Positions 15,782-24,212 of a DNA stretch of 29,587 nucleotides are shown one piece after another. The notes beneath the pieces were generated by a model, which was given only the letters and a program-made list of their open reading frames with translations, was not told the origin of the DNA and did no database searches. The DNA comes from JBBQVO01 sp038211505. GTDB lineage: Bacteria > Chloroflexota > Dehalococcoidia > DSTF01 > JACRBR01. The stretch spans positions 1 to 29,587 of the forward strand of contig JBBQVO010000017.1 of the NCBI GenBank assembly GCA_038211505.1. The letters are read 5' to 3'. Position 1 is the first letter of the stretch. Each line of letters opens with the position of its first letter. The position numbers were made by a program, and so were the translations under genes.

Positions 15782-16344
15782 GAGATGTGAATGAGATCGT
15801 GGGCGACGGCTGTGCCGCACATGACGGTGATGGTGCCGGTGCCGGGCTGGGTGGTCGAATCGATGCGGAACGTCCACGAGATCACGCCGGATGCGTCCGA
15901 TTGGTGCGGGTTGAGGCCGCGCGTCGTGCTGACTTTGCCGGACGGGTGGCGGTATTCGATCGAGCACGAGGTGGCGGGCGCTGTGAGGACCATGACGGTC
16001 GCGTTTTGCGTGCGCTGACCGCCGGTGACGGATTGAATCGTCAGGGGCGGGGGTGTGCCGGACGGCGCGGAGGTTGCGCTTGGCGTCTGGCCGGGAAGCG
16101 GCGAGCCCGGAGTCGGAACCGCGGCGTCGACCGTGGCGGCAAAGACGGTGCCCTGTGCCGCCTGGGCGCTCGAGACGGCTGCGTCGGTCGCTGATGATCC
16201 GGCGTTCGAGCTGCCACCGCAGGCGGCCACGAACGCCGTGACGCCGCCGAGCAACACGCCGGGCCAAAGGCCGACATGCGCGCGGACTGGACGGCGGTCA
16301 CCGTTCGGTTGGCGGTGTGAGCGCTGAGACTCGTTCGGGGGCAT
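15778..16344 (-). CDS. Ig-like domain lipoprotein
   Basis: 188 residues from the ATG at 16344. A hydrophobic segment ends in the lipobox AFVAAC, lipid anchor at Cys42, after an unusually long polar/basic N-terminus. A Ser/Thr/Pro-rich linker (about 45-100) leads to a beta-sandwich domain with a YRHPSGKVS strand, DASGVISWTFRI and a GTGTITVMC strand, a pattern common to Ig-like tails of secreted Chloroflexota and actinobacterial proteins. Two cysteines (about 127 and 176) could form a disulfide. An ATG ten codons upstream (16374) is possible; AAGG just before 16344 favours the shorter form. It follows the TgpA-like gene by 64 bp and overlaps the next lipoprotein by 4 bp. Confidence 0.75.
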   Translation of the reverse strand: MPPNESQRSHRQPNGDRRPVRAHVGLWPGVLLGGVTAFVAACGGSSNAGSSATDAAVSSAQAAQGTVFAATVDAAVPTPGSPLPGQTPSATSAPSGTPPPLTIQSVTGGQRTQNATVMVLTAPATSCSIEYRHPSGKVSTTRGLNPHQSDASGVISWTFRIDSTTQPGTGTITVMCGTAVAHDLIHIS

Positions 16345-16408
16345 GCGCCTTCGTTCAGTCTTTGACAGTCTCATCAACCAATGATGAGGCGAGTTTACAG
16401 CGCGGCGG

Positions 16409-18709
16409 TCACTCGCGGATGGGGCGTTGCCAATGTACGAGACGGCGGACGAGCGCCGCGCGCGCGGACGTCCAGGCTGTGCGGAGACGGCGCGCTTCGT
16501 CGGCTGACAACTGCTTGTTGCCGAAACGCGCGCGCTCATAGGTCGAGGCGATGTAGGCGACACCGTCGGTGCCGGGCACGGTGCGGCCGAGGCGGTCGGC
16601 GAACTCGCGCGGCGTCTCGAACGGTTCGGGCTGCGTGTGACCGAGGGCGGCCAGTCGCAGACTCTTCTCCCAGAGCTTCGCCGGGGTGCCGAGTCCGCGC
16701 AGTCGGAACTCCCAGACGTACAAGGCGCCGCTCGCCCCGGCGACGAGCAGTGCGAGAAGCGCGACGACACCGGTATCGAACCATGTTCGCGCGCCGATCG
16801 CTCTGATGTCGATGCCGAAGCCGGTACCGCTGCCGTCAGATGGCGCGCTGGCCGGGGCCTGGGCGGCGCGCGCGAGTGCGGCGAGCTGACTCTGATCGGC
16901 GGGCGGCAGCGGCGCGGCGGGGCGGGAGACGACCGGCTCCGAGGGTGTCGGGTTGAACTCAACCCAGCCGATGTTCGGGAAATAGACCTCCGGCCAGGCG
17001 AACGTCTGCTGGTAGGTGAGGTTGTAGGTATCAGTGCCGGCTTGGCGCAGCTTCGGATCGATGACGTAGCCTGTGGCGATTCGGGCGGGGATGCCGAGCG
17101 TGCGTAGCATCACCGCCATCGCCGATGCGTGGTAGTCGAAGTAGCCGCGCTTCGCGTCGAACAGGAAGTAATCGACACTGTCGCGGCGATCGGGCGCGGC
17201 GGGCACGCTGAGATCGATCGGGAACGTGCGAATATATGCCTCGATCGCCGTCGCCGCGTCGTAGGGGTTCGCCGTGCCGGCGGTGACTTCTTGCGCTTTG
17301 TCGCTGACGCGGGCGGGGAGCCGGCGTGAGAGCTGCAAATAACTGTCCGTGACCCACGATGGGTAGTCGGCGCCGGCGGCGCGCAGTTGTTCGATCGTCG
17401 CGGCGTTGACGCTGCCGGTGACGACGTACTCGGATCCATTGCTGATGTGATCATCTGGCTTGAGGCTGCTGACGTCAGCGGGGGCAGCGCCGGTTGTTGT
17501 GGCAGTGGATTGATCCGACCAGAGCGGCTGGCCGAGGCTGAACAGCCGGCTGCCGTTTCCGGTCTCAACTTTCACTTTGATCGTGACGGGTGCGCGCGCA
17601 GGATCGGCGCCGGATGCGGAGGCGGCGGCAGGGTCCGTTGGCGCCGCGATCCCGGGCGCGAGCGGCGTATCACCCTGCGCGTTGACGTGCCAGCCATCGC
17701 GCGCGTATTGCTGGAACGATTGATCGCGCAGAAACGGGGCGGCATCGATCGGGATGTCGCCGGTGATTTGCACCGCCGGGATACTGCTGGGGTCGATGGC
17801 GCCTTGCAGCGCCAATTCGTCACGCAGGCCGTGGATGTTCGCGCCCTTGTCGGGGTTGATTGAGATGAAGGCGCGCGCGACAGGCCCGAGGTGACTCGTG
17901 AGCGGCGCCGTGATCACGTCCCAGCGGGCGTTCGCGGCGGCGGATTGCTGGCCGAGCGGTAAGAACCAGACGGCGCTAAGTATCGCGCAGGTCGCCCAGA
18001 ACGTGGCGTTAAGCACCGAGAACGTGATGAATTTCGGATAGGCGATGCGGTTGCGATCCCACGTGCGCTCCTGGCGCGCGACGCGCAGTCGCATGATCAG
18101 CAGCACTCCGACGAGCAGATAGATGAGCGACGTGACGCTGAAATGATTCGGGTCGAACGCGGCGTCCCAGATCAGCGCGGCCGCGCCGGGGATCAGGCCG
18201 ATGATGGCGGTTCGCCAGCGGAAGATGGCCCATGCGGCGAGAAATGATCCGAGCCAGGTCATCGTCAGCATGATGATGATGACGGGCAGCGTATCGACGT
18301 GGACGCGTCCGTGATGCGTGACAGCGGACCACCAGACGTACATGCGATCGAGGACGTTGTGCGTCCGGAGATAGAGCGTGTCGCCGGAGGCGATCGCCAT
18401 CACCTGCAGGAAGATGATCGTTGCGCCGGCAAGGATGCCCGCCGGCAGGAGCAGCAGCTGGTTCCAGCGAACGCGCGAGAGCCCGTATGCGATGAGCAGC
18501 GCCGACAGGCCGATCGGGTAGAGCGACGGCAGATCGCGCACCCAGCCGGACGACGTGACATTTGCGGCGACACACATGAAGGCGACGCCCGTGAGCAAGA
18601 GCGTCAGTGCATCGCGCCAGGGGACGATCGCGTCTGAAGCGGACGCGGCGGGATGCGGCGATTCGGGTTCGTCGTGCTGGAAGAGCTCGTCCCGGTTCGC
18701 GTCGCGCAT
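16409..18709 (-). CDS. TgpA-like membrane protein with inactive transglutaminase-like domain
   Basis: 766 residues with the standard layout of TgpA/DUF3488 proteins: cytoplasmic N-terminus, about six hydrophobic helices (about 33-250), an extracytoplasmic transglutaminase-like domain (about 440-595), one more helix (about 645-668) and a cytoplasmic DUF4129-type tail. The domain scaffold is well kept (ASAMAVMLRTLGIPARIATG, WPEVYFPNIGW), but the triad is absent. The usual R-G-Y-C reads RGYF (Phe524), H-A-W reads FAW (Phe570) and the F-D-P-T Asp is Asn586. No Cys occurs anywhere in the domain. I conclude it cannot act as a cysteine protease or transglutaminase and may be a scaffold. It heads a minus-strand run with two lipoprotein genes. 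Confidence 0.88.
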   Translation of the reverse strand: MRDANRDELFQHDEPESPHPAASASDAIVPWRDALTLLLTGVAFMCVAANVTSSGWVRDLPSLYPIGLSALLIAYGLSRVRWNQLLLLPAGILAGATIIFLQVMAIASGDTLYLRTHNVLDRMYVWWSAVTHHGRVHVDTLPVIIIMLTMTWLGSFLAAWAIFRWRTAIIGLIPGAAALIWDAAFDPNHFSVTSLIYLLVGVLLIMRLRVARQERTWDRNRIAYPKFITFSVLNATFWATCAILSAVWFLPLGQQSAAANARWDVITAPLTSHLGPVARAFISINPDKGANIHGLRDELALQGAIDPSSIPAVQITGDIPIDAAPFLRDQSFQQYARDGWHVNAQGDTPLAPGIAAPTDPAAASASGADPARAPVTIKVKVETGNGSRLFSLGQPLWSDQSTATTTGAAPADVSSLKPDDHISNGSEYVVTGSVNAATIEQLRAAGADYPSWVTDSYLQLSRRLPARVSDKAQEVTAGTANPYDAATAIEAYIRTFPIDLSVPAAPDRRDSVDYFLFDAKRGYFDYHASAMAVMLRTLGIPARIATGYVIDPKLRQAGTDTYNLTYQQTFAWPEVYFPNIGWVEFNPTPSEPVVSRPAAPLPPADQSQLAALARAAQAPASAPSDGSGTGFGIDIRAIGARTWFDTGVVALLALLVAGASGALYVWEFRLRGLGTPAKLWEKSLRLAALGHTQPEPFETPREFADRLGRTVPGTDGVAYIASTYERARFGNKQLSADEARRLRTAWTSARAALVRRLVHWQRPIRE

Positions 18710-19006
18710 GTTTTCGTTGAGCTGCCCTGTGTTAGCGGCGCGTCGCTCTCAGCCGCGTCGCCAGGCGATCGCCGTGCTGGAGGTACGACGGTGGCGGCCG
18801 GCGGGTTCCGTTGAGCATAACAAGACGGGGCGGGCCGTTGCGGCGACTGAATGTGAGAGACCGGTTACACCGGCCCGAAATGCAACGCCAAGAGGAGAGG
18901 TCGACACGGGTCGAGACAAGGATTCTTCGACCCTCGAAGACCGTAGTTTTAACGCTGACAACGCTGAACGCGCCGTCCGTCAGGAAGCTCGCTGGCATCG
19001 GCAGCG
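18710..19006. other. Non-coding gap of about 300 bp with competing hairpins
   Basis: Lies between the BTAD regulator gene (upstream on the minus strand) and the TgpA-like gene. It contains two mutually exclusive inverted repeats at 18908-18940 and a 9-nt direct repeat (AACGCTGA at 18951-18958 and 18960-18967). No convincing gene or promoter was found. Confidence 0.6.
18908..18940 (-). promoter_or_regulatory. Two mutually exclusive hairpins (attenuator- or terminator-like)
   Basis: TCTTCGA (18924-18930) pairs with TCGAAGA (18934-18940), 7 bp around CCC. GGGTCGA (18908-18914) pairs with TCGACCC (18927-18933), 7 bp around 12 nt. They share bases 18927-18933, so only one can form at a time in RNA of either strand. 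Confidence 0.4.
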
Positions 19007-21301
19007 TTACGAGAGGTGCGCCACGGATAGCTTCGAGGCGAGATCGGGCATGCCGATCTCCTGGGCGTCGGCGGCGGCGATGCGGGCGAGTTCGCGAGCC
19101 CGATCGACATCGTTGGCGACGCCACGTGTTCGCAACATCTCGGCATAGTGAACGCGAGTGTGCGCGATCCAGACCCGCTGTCTCGTGCGGATGTTGAAGG
19201 CCAGCGCGTCTTCAAAGTGTAGTTCTGCCTGCGAGTGTTGGCCGAGGTATTCGGCGAGCTGTCCCAAGAAAAGCGATGCCGAGCCAAACGACACGGCGCC
19301 GGCGGTCGCAGCGTTGCGGTCAGCGTAGGGACTGAGGAGTGCGTACAAGGCCGCCGCTACGTCCGCTGCGTCGGTCCTGATGGCGACCACCGACATGCAT
19401 ACGGTGGTGAGCCACCAGAGATAGTCCCGGGGAATCTTGTCGACCGGATGCGCGCTCAGCTGATCTAGCTCGACGCGCGCCTCATCGTGGCGGCCGGTCT
19501 CAGCGCAGATGAGCGCGAACGTCGCCCGGAAGCCCAACACGCGCGGCAAGACGTCGACAACGCGGCGGTAGGGATCGTACATCTCGGAGATGCGCCCTTC
19601 GTGCCATCGAAGCATCAGCAACTGAACGCCGAATCGAGGACGCGAATTGGCGTTGTCACCACGCTGCGCATCGAGGCCGCGCGACTCGAATAGCAGTCGC
19701 TTGCCTTCGCGCAGATCACCATCGGCGGTGGCGTGCGTGGCCTGCAAGCTTCCAGCGACGGCAAGGATGCCATCGGCGTGCATGGCTTCGCCGATGCGCC
19801 GAATCGCCCGTGCCTCGAGGCGCGCGCCGTCGATGTCTCCGAACTCCAGGAGATCCTCGTGACGGAACAGGCGAGCCTCGAACTCGCTGAGTGTGTGCCG
19901 CCTACCCTTATGCAGATCAAGCATCTCCCGGGTGAGATCCAGGCGTTCTGGCAGCGTGTCGGGAGAGGTGATGTACACGCGCAAACGCGACAGTGTCTGT
20001 GCGAGGACGTCCGGGCTGCCGACGCTGCGAGCCATCGCGACGGCCTCTCGTAGTCGAGCTTCGATCACCGGATCTCGATCGCCCGCCACCGCGAGTCGAC
20101 CAGTGATGTGTCGCTCGTTTTCCGGCCTGGCTTCGGCGGAGAGCGGTCGAGCGCTCGCGGCGAGCAAAAGTGCGCGACCTTCACTTGGCACCGACGGAGC
20201 CTGGGCGAGCGCCGAACGGATCAGCTCGGCGGCCTCTCGATGGCCGACCTGATTTTCGGGCGTAGCGTCGGTCGCGTCCTGGAACTGGACGAGTGCACGC
20301 GCCCGCAATTCAAATGCCCCTGCTCGCTCTGCGAGGGCGGCTGCTTGCCGGCAGCACTCGGCGACATCGATCGCGGGACCGATCGCGCTCGTAGCCCGAG
20401 CCAGCTCGAGCCAGAGCTCGCATTCGCGTTCGTCATCCCGGTCTGTTGCGCGCAGACGCTCGATAGCGGCGCGGTACCGCTCGATCGCCTCGTCCCAGGC
20501 ATAGCGTCGCATCGCCGCGTCTCCCTCCCGAGTCGGTTCGCCGATCGCCTCGTCGACTCTGTTCGTCAGGCGGTTCACGCCACGCAGTTCTGCAACCAGC
20601 GCTTCCGTCTCATCGGAGGGTGCGGCGCCGAGCTCCGCCGCCAGTAGATCCTTGCAGCGCTCGTATTGGCGCAGCGCCAGCTCGCGTTGGCCGCCGGTGC
20701 CGTAGGCGCGCATGAGGCCGCGATGCGCGTCCTCGGACACGAGGTCGGCGGAGAGAATCTGCTGATATTGGTGGATGGCGTCATCGAGGCGTCGGCGGTG
20801 GAGGTAGCGATCGGCCAGTTCGAGACGGAGACGATGCGTGAGCCCGCGCAATTCATCGCGATGAGGCTCCGTCCAGGGCTCGTAGAGATCGGCGGGGAGG
20901 AGATCGCCGCCGCCAGCAAGGAGCGCCCGCTCAAGTGTCGAGACATCTCGGGCGGCGAGCGCGCTCTGCCCAAGTACGCGAAATGCATCAACGTCGACTT
21001 CCGCGTACGCGACTAGCGAGACAGCGCCGCGGTTAAGGGCGACAAGGTCGGTGACGCCGGCGGCCCGAAGGGTGCTCCGGAGGTGGTGGAGATTCTTGTA
21101 GAAGCTGCTACTTCCGGCTTCTGCGTCGGCCTCGGGCCAAAGCAGGTCGATGAGTTGATCGCGGTGCAATGCGCGGCCTTGTTGGAGCGCGAGGATCTTA
21201 ACGATCGCGGCTCCCTTCGCCGGCCGCCACGTGCCGTCGATGACGACGCCGTCGTCGCGGCGCACCTCGAAGGCGCCCAGCAGTCGAATCGACACGCTCA
21301 A
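19007..21301 (-). CDS. BTAD/SARP-like transcriptional regulator with TPR-type C-terminus
   Basis: 764 residues. Residues 1-100 form an OmpR-like winged helix (LLGAFEVRRDDG; QLIDLLWPEADAEAGSSSFY), residues about 100-245 the bacterial transcriptional activator domain (VDVDAFRVL; DRYLHRRRLDDAIHQYQQIL; ALRQYERCKDLLAAELG). The remaining 500 residues are helical repeats of TPR type. There is no P-loop/NB-ARC ATPase, unlike many large SARP/AfsR proteins. The translation start is uncertain: TTG at 21301 gives MSVSIRLLG, and GTG at 21295 is an alternative. Its targets are unknown; neighbours are the TgpA-like/lipoprotein genes downstream and the divergent cupredoxin gene. Confidence 0.85.
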   Translation of the reverse strand: MSVSIRLLGAFEVRRDDGVVIDGTWRPAKGAAIVKILALQQGRALHRDQLIDLLWPEADAEAGSSSFYKNLHHLRSTLRAAGVTDLVALNRGAVSLVAYAEVDVDAFRVLGQSALAARDVSTLERALLAGGGDLLPADLYEPWTEPHRDELRGLTHRLRLELADRYLHRRRLDDAIHQYQQILSADLVSEDAHRGLMRAYGTGGQRELALRQYERCKDLLAAELGAAPSDETEALVAELRGVNRLTNRVDEAIGEPTREGDAAMRRYAWDEAIERYRAAIERLRATDRDDERECELWLELARATSAIGPAIDVAECCRQAAALAERAGAFELRARALVQFQDATDATPENQVGHREAAELIRSALAQAPSVPSEGRALLLAASARPLSAEARPENERHITGRLAVAGDRDPVIEARLREAVAMARSVGSPDVLAQTLSRLRVYITSPDTLPERLDLTREMLDLHKGRRHTLSEFEARLFRHEDLLEFGDIDGARLEARAIRRIGEAMHADGILAVAGSLQATHATADGDLREGKRLLFESRGLDAQRGDNANSRPRFGVQLLMLRWHEGRISEMYDPYRRVVDVLPRVLGFRATFALICAETGRHDEARVELDQLSAHPVDKIPRDYLWWLTTVCMSVVAIRTDAADVAAALYALLSPYADRNAATAGAVSFGSASLFLGQLAEYLGQHSQAELHFEDALAFNIRTRQRVWIAHTRVHYAEMLRTRGVANDVDRARELARIAAADAQEIGMPDLASKLSVAHLS

Positions 21302-21340
21302 TTTGTGGGTCCATCTCCGCTGCAGATTCTCGGTCGACCG

Positions 21341-21368
21341 CTTATCTTCAGGTTCGGCCGCCGATCAA
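21341..21368 (-). promoter_or_regulatory. Candidate promoter of the BTAD regulator gene
   Basis: On the minus strand: TTGATC (21368-21363), 16-nt spacer, GATAAG (21346-21341). It would give a leader of about 33 nt before the TTG at 21301. Confidence 0.35.
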
Positions 21369-21515
21369 CAGGTTCGCATGTTCGGCAGTTTCCTCATGAT
21401 ATGCCAATCCACCGTAAGGTCACTGGAAGGTTCCGTGTCGTAGCGTTGGCGCTTGTAGGGCTGGGCGGTTAGGCCGCGCCGCGGGAAGAGGTTAACTCCT
21501 CAACCGCGCGACGTG

Positions 21516-21553
21516 GCCTCCTCGCCCGAACGTCGGCGTCTGGGCGAGGAGGC
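21516..21553. other. Perfect 12-bp inverted repeat upstream of the cupredoxin gene
   Basis: GCCTCCTCGCCC (21516-21527), 14-nt loop, GGGCGAGGAGGC (21542-21553). It is one of the two longest perfect stems in the window. It lies in the 385-bp divergent region between the BTAD regulator and the cupredoxin gene; no T run follows on either strand. It could be an operator, attenuator or old terminator. Confidence 0.6.
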
Positions 21554-21686
21554 TCGGCAATCGACGAGGCACTCAGGGTTTGCGGCTCGAACGCGCCCTT
21601 TGGGCAAGTAGCGGAGTGGGAGTTGCAGCAACACATCGTTCATTCACGCCGGTAGGTGACGCGTGTTGGATATACGGAGGAAGATC

Positions 21687-22574
21687 ATGACGAACAAGAG
21701 AAGCTCGATGATTCGGACGGCAGTCGTACTGGCCGTCGGCGCGTTCGCGATCGTTGCGTTCGCGGCGTGTGGCGATGATGCGGCGAAGCCGGCGGCGACC
21801 GTCATCGCGCCGACCGCCGCGGTCTCCGCACCGGCTGCGGCGTCGGGTGAGGCGGCGAACGTCGAAAAGACGATTCGCGCCGCGTACGACGCGTGGAACG
21901 CGAAGGACACTGCGAAGCTCCTGCCTTACTTCACTGACAAGGGTTTGGTCGCGGTGATCGCCAACGGGGCGCCGGACGCCACCGCCGACTCTGTCAAGGC
22001 GATGCTGGCAGCCACGATCGGCGCACCGAAAGTCTCCACGAACGGCTTCAAGAACACGAAGGTGACCGGCGCGACCGCCACTACCGACTCAGCCGAGGTG
22101 CAGAACACTGTGCTCGGGACCGCGCGTTACTCGCTCATCAATGTTGGCGGTGCGTGGAAAGTGGACGGGCAGGAGTGGCTAGAGACGGAGGTTCCGGCAG
22201 GCGTGCCGACCGTTCACCTCGACCTCAATGAGTTTGCGTTCGTTGGCGACACGACGAAGTTCGGCTCCGGGAGCGGCGCTATCGCCGTGTCGGCGAGCAA
22301 CGTTGGCACGCAACGTCATGAGCTCGCGATGGCAAAGATTCCCGCCGACGCGGTTATCGACGATCTCCTCAAGTCCGACGCAAATGTGCCCGGATTCGAG
22401 TTTCAGGGTGTCATCGGTCCGATCGAGCCGGGCAAGAGTAACAACCTCGTCTTCACCGAAGCGCTTACACCGGGCCGCTACGTGATGGTTTGTTTCTTGC
22501 CGGACACGACGGCTGGCGGCGACGGGACGCCGCACGCGCTCAAAGGCATGATCAAGGAGTTCACGGTCAAGTAG
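21687..22574 (+). CDS. Lipoprotein with NTF2/SnoaL-like domain fused to a type 1 cupredoxin
   Basis: 295 residues. The signal peptide ends in the lipobox VAFAAC, lipid anchor Cys28. After a Pro/Ala-rich linker, residues about 56-168 look like an NTF2/SnoaL-like cone fold (EKTIRAAYDAWNAKDTAKLL near the start; INVGGAWKVDGQEW at the end). Residues about 174-295 form a cupredoxin with all four expected type 1 copper ligands: His211 (QRHELAM), Cys269 (MVCFLPD), His283 (TPHALKG) and Met288. It probably binds copper outside the membrane; electron transfer or metal handling cannot be distinguished. The ATG at 21687 has GGAGG at good spacing; an upstream GTG at 21663 is unlikely. Confidence 0.87.
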   Translation: MTNKRSSMIRTAVVLAVGAFAIVAFAACGDDAAKPAATVIAPTAAVSAPAAASGEAANVEKTIRAAYDAWNAKDTAKLLPYFTDKGLVAVIANGAPDATADSVKAMLAATIGAPKVSTNGFKNTKVTGATATTDSAEVQNTVLGTARYSLINVGGAWKVDGQEWLETEVPAGVPTVHLDLNEFAFVGDTTKFGSGSGAIAVSASNVGTQRHELAMAKIPADAVIDDLLKSDANVPGFEFQGVIGPIEPGKSNNLVFTEALTPGRYVMVCFLPDTTAGGDGTPHALKGMIKEFTVK

Positions 22575-22597
22575 ATCTCGCCGAGTCGACACTGGAC

Positions 22598-22624
22598 CTT
22601 GCGACGCTGGACTAGCGTCGCAAG
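22598..22624. terminator. Bidirectional terminator-like hairpin between convergent genes
   Basis: CTTGCGACGCT (22598-22608), loop GGACT, AGCGTCGCAAG (22614-22624): an 11-bp perfect stem 23 nt after the cupredoxin stop and 81 nt after the sigma-factor stop on the other strand. No T run follows, so termination may be inefficient or Rho-aided. A further 14-bp perfect palindrome, GCCGCGTACGCGGC, lies at 22651-22664. Confidence 0.55.
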
Positions 22625-22705
22625 ATCGCGTCCGCAAGTTTGCGCGGGCGGCCGCGTACGCGGCTAAATGTCGATGTCGCGTGTGCGCGGGGGCGGCGAA
22701 GTCGG

Positions 22706-24127
22706 CTAGAAGTCGCCTTCGCCGCGGAGGTTCCCATTGGAACGGCGGAGCTTCTCGAGCGCCTGCGCTTCTATCTGGCGAGCGCGCTCGCGCGTGACGC
22801 CGAGCTCGTTGCCGACGATGTCGAGTGTGCGCGGGCGTCCGTCCTTGATGCCGAAGCGCAGTTCGATGACCGTGCGCTCGCGCGGGGTCAGGACATCAAG
22901 AGCGTTGCGGACGCGCTCGCGCAGCAGCTGTCGGGCCGCCTCGTCTTCAGGCGAGGGCGCCATGACGTCTTCGAGGACGCTGCCGAGCGTGCCTTCTTCT
23001 TCTTCGCCGACGGGCGTCTCGAGTGAGACGACGCTCTGACGTAGCGCCCGCGCCGCCTCGCGCACCTTGTCGGGCGGCATGCCCATGAGCTTCGAGAGTT
23101 CGGTCGTCTTCGGCTCCCGACCGAGCCGCTGGAACAGCCGCTCGCGTGCCTGCGAGTACTTCGAGATCAGTTCCGTGATGTGGATCGGGAGGCGGATCGT
23201 GCGGCCCTTGTCGGCGATGGCGCGGCCGACGGCCTGGCGGATCCACCACGTCGCGTACGTGCTGAAGCGGAAGCCGCGCCGGTGCTCGAACTTCTCCACG
23301 GCGCGCATGAGGCCGCCGTTGCCCTCCTGGATTAGGTCCATCAGTGGCATGCCACGGCCGGCGTACTTCTTCGCCACGCTGACGACGAGACGCAGGTTGG
23401 CGTTCACCATGTGCTCTTCGGCGCGCTGGGCGATCCGCCGCGCCGTGAGGACGTGCGGGACGAGCAGCTTCAGGCGCGCCGCGAGCGATCGCTCCGTCGG
23501 CCGGATGGTGCCGTTCTTGATGATCGTCAGCGCTTCGTCGAGCGGCTTGAGTGCGCCCTCGGGGAAGATGCGCTGCGCGACAGCGAGCGTAATCAGCAGC
23601 GGGCGGATGGCTGGCTGCTGGCGCTTCGTCGCTGTGGCGACGCGCTCTTCGAACTCTTCGTCAAGCCGATCCTGGATGGCGTCACGGAGCGCCTGAAAGT
23701 TGAGTTGGTCACCGAGGCCGGCACGAATCGGGAAGCCCTTGAGCGCTTTCGAACGGCGAACGAGCGCAAGATTCTCGACGACTTCGCGCAGCAGACAGAC
23801 CGTCAACTGCTCGATCGTCGGCACCGTCATGTGCTCTTCCATGAAGGCATCGCTCAACTCGTCGAGTATGCGGCCGTTTTCGATCTCCTTCGCCAGCGAG
23901 ACTTCTTCGTCGGGCCGCAGCAGCTTGTAGCGCGCGATCTCGTTGAGATAGAGCTCAACGGAATCGGGCGTTTCGCCCATCGGCTCTTCCGTCTCAGTCT
24001 TGATGTGGGCGACCGGGATGCGATCGGGGATCGTCGCAACCAGCGGATCCTTGTCGTTCGGCGACGCCTTGTGGACGCCGTTTGAGGGTTTTTCTTTCGT
24101 CTTGACCATCTGCCTAACCATCGACAC
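22706..24127 (-). CDS. Sigma-70 family RNA polymerase sigma factor, RpoD/SigA type
   Basis: 473 residues. Region 1.2 is at about 55-88 (DSVELYLNEIARYKLL), region 2 at about 235-305 (NLRLVVSVAKKYAGRGM, DLIQEGNGGLMRAVEKF, FSTYATWWIRQA), then region 3, and region 4 at about 405-465 (LTPRERTVIELRFG; helix-turn-helix with GVTRERARQIE). An insertion of about 145 residues separates regions 1.2 and 2, recalling the non-conserved region of proteobacterial RpoD rather than compact SigA. The C-terminus departs from the usual end after region 4.2 (SNGNLRGEGDF). It may be the housekeeping factor or a close group 2 paralogue. Start uncertain: GTG 24127, ATG 24121 or ATG 24109, the last with AGG close upstream. 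A 10-bp palindrome, TCTGTACAGA, lies 19 bp upstream. Confidence 0.9.
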   Translation of the reverse strand: MSMVRQMVKTKEKPSNGVHKASPNDKDPLVATIPDRIPVAHIKTETEEPMGETPDSVELYLNEIARYKLLRPDEEVSLAKEIENGRILDELSDAFMEEHMTVPTIEQLTVCLLREVVENLALVRRSKALKGFPIRAGLGDQLNFQALRDAIQDRLDEEFEERVATATKRQQPAIRPLLITLAVAQRIFPEGALKPLDEALTIIKNGTIRPTERSLAARLKLLVPHVLTARRIAQRAEEHMVNANLRLVVSVAKKYAGRGMPLMDLIQEGNGGLMRAVEKFEHRRGFRFSTYATWWIRQAVGRAIADKGRTIRLPIHITELISKYSQARERLFQRLGREPKTTELSKLMGMPPDKVREAARALRQSVVSLETPVGEEEEGTLGSVLEDVMAPSPEDEAARQLLRERVRNALDVLTPRERTVIELRFGIKDGRPRTLDIVGNELGVTRERARQIEAQALEKLRRSNGNLRGEGDF

Positions 24128-24145
24128 TCATCCAAACTCTACGAA

Positions 24146-24155
24146 TCTGTACAGA
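24146..24155. promoter_or_regulatory. Palindrome upstream of the sigma-factor gene
   Basis: TCTGTACAGA, a perfect 10-bp palindrome 19-28 bp before the GTG at 24127. It could be a repressor site; no regulator can be named. Confidence 0.3.
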
Positions 24156-24212
24156 CACGAGATCATTTCTGCCACCCGGCAGGCCGTTGTTGTCCGATCG
24201 AGGCGGTAGGCG

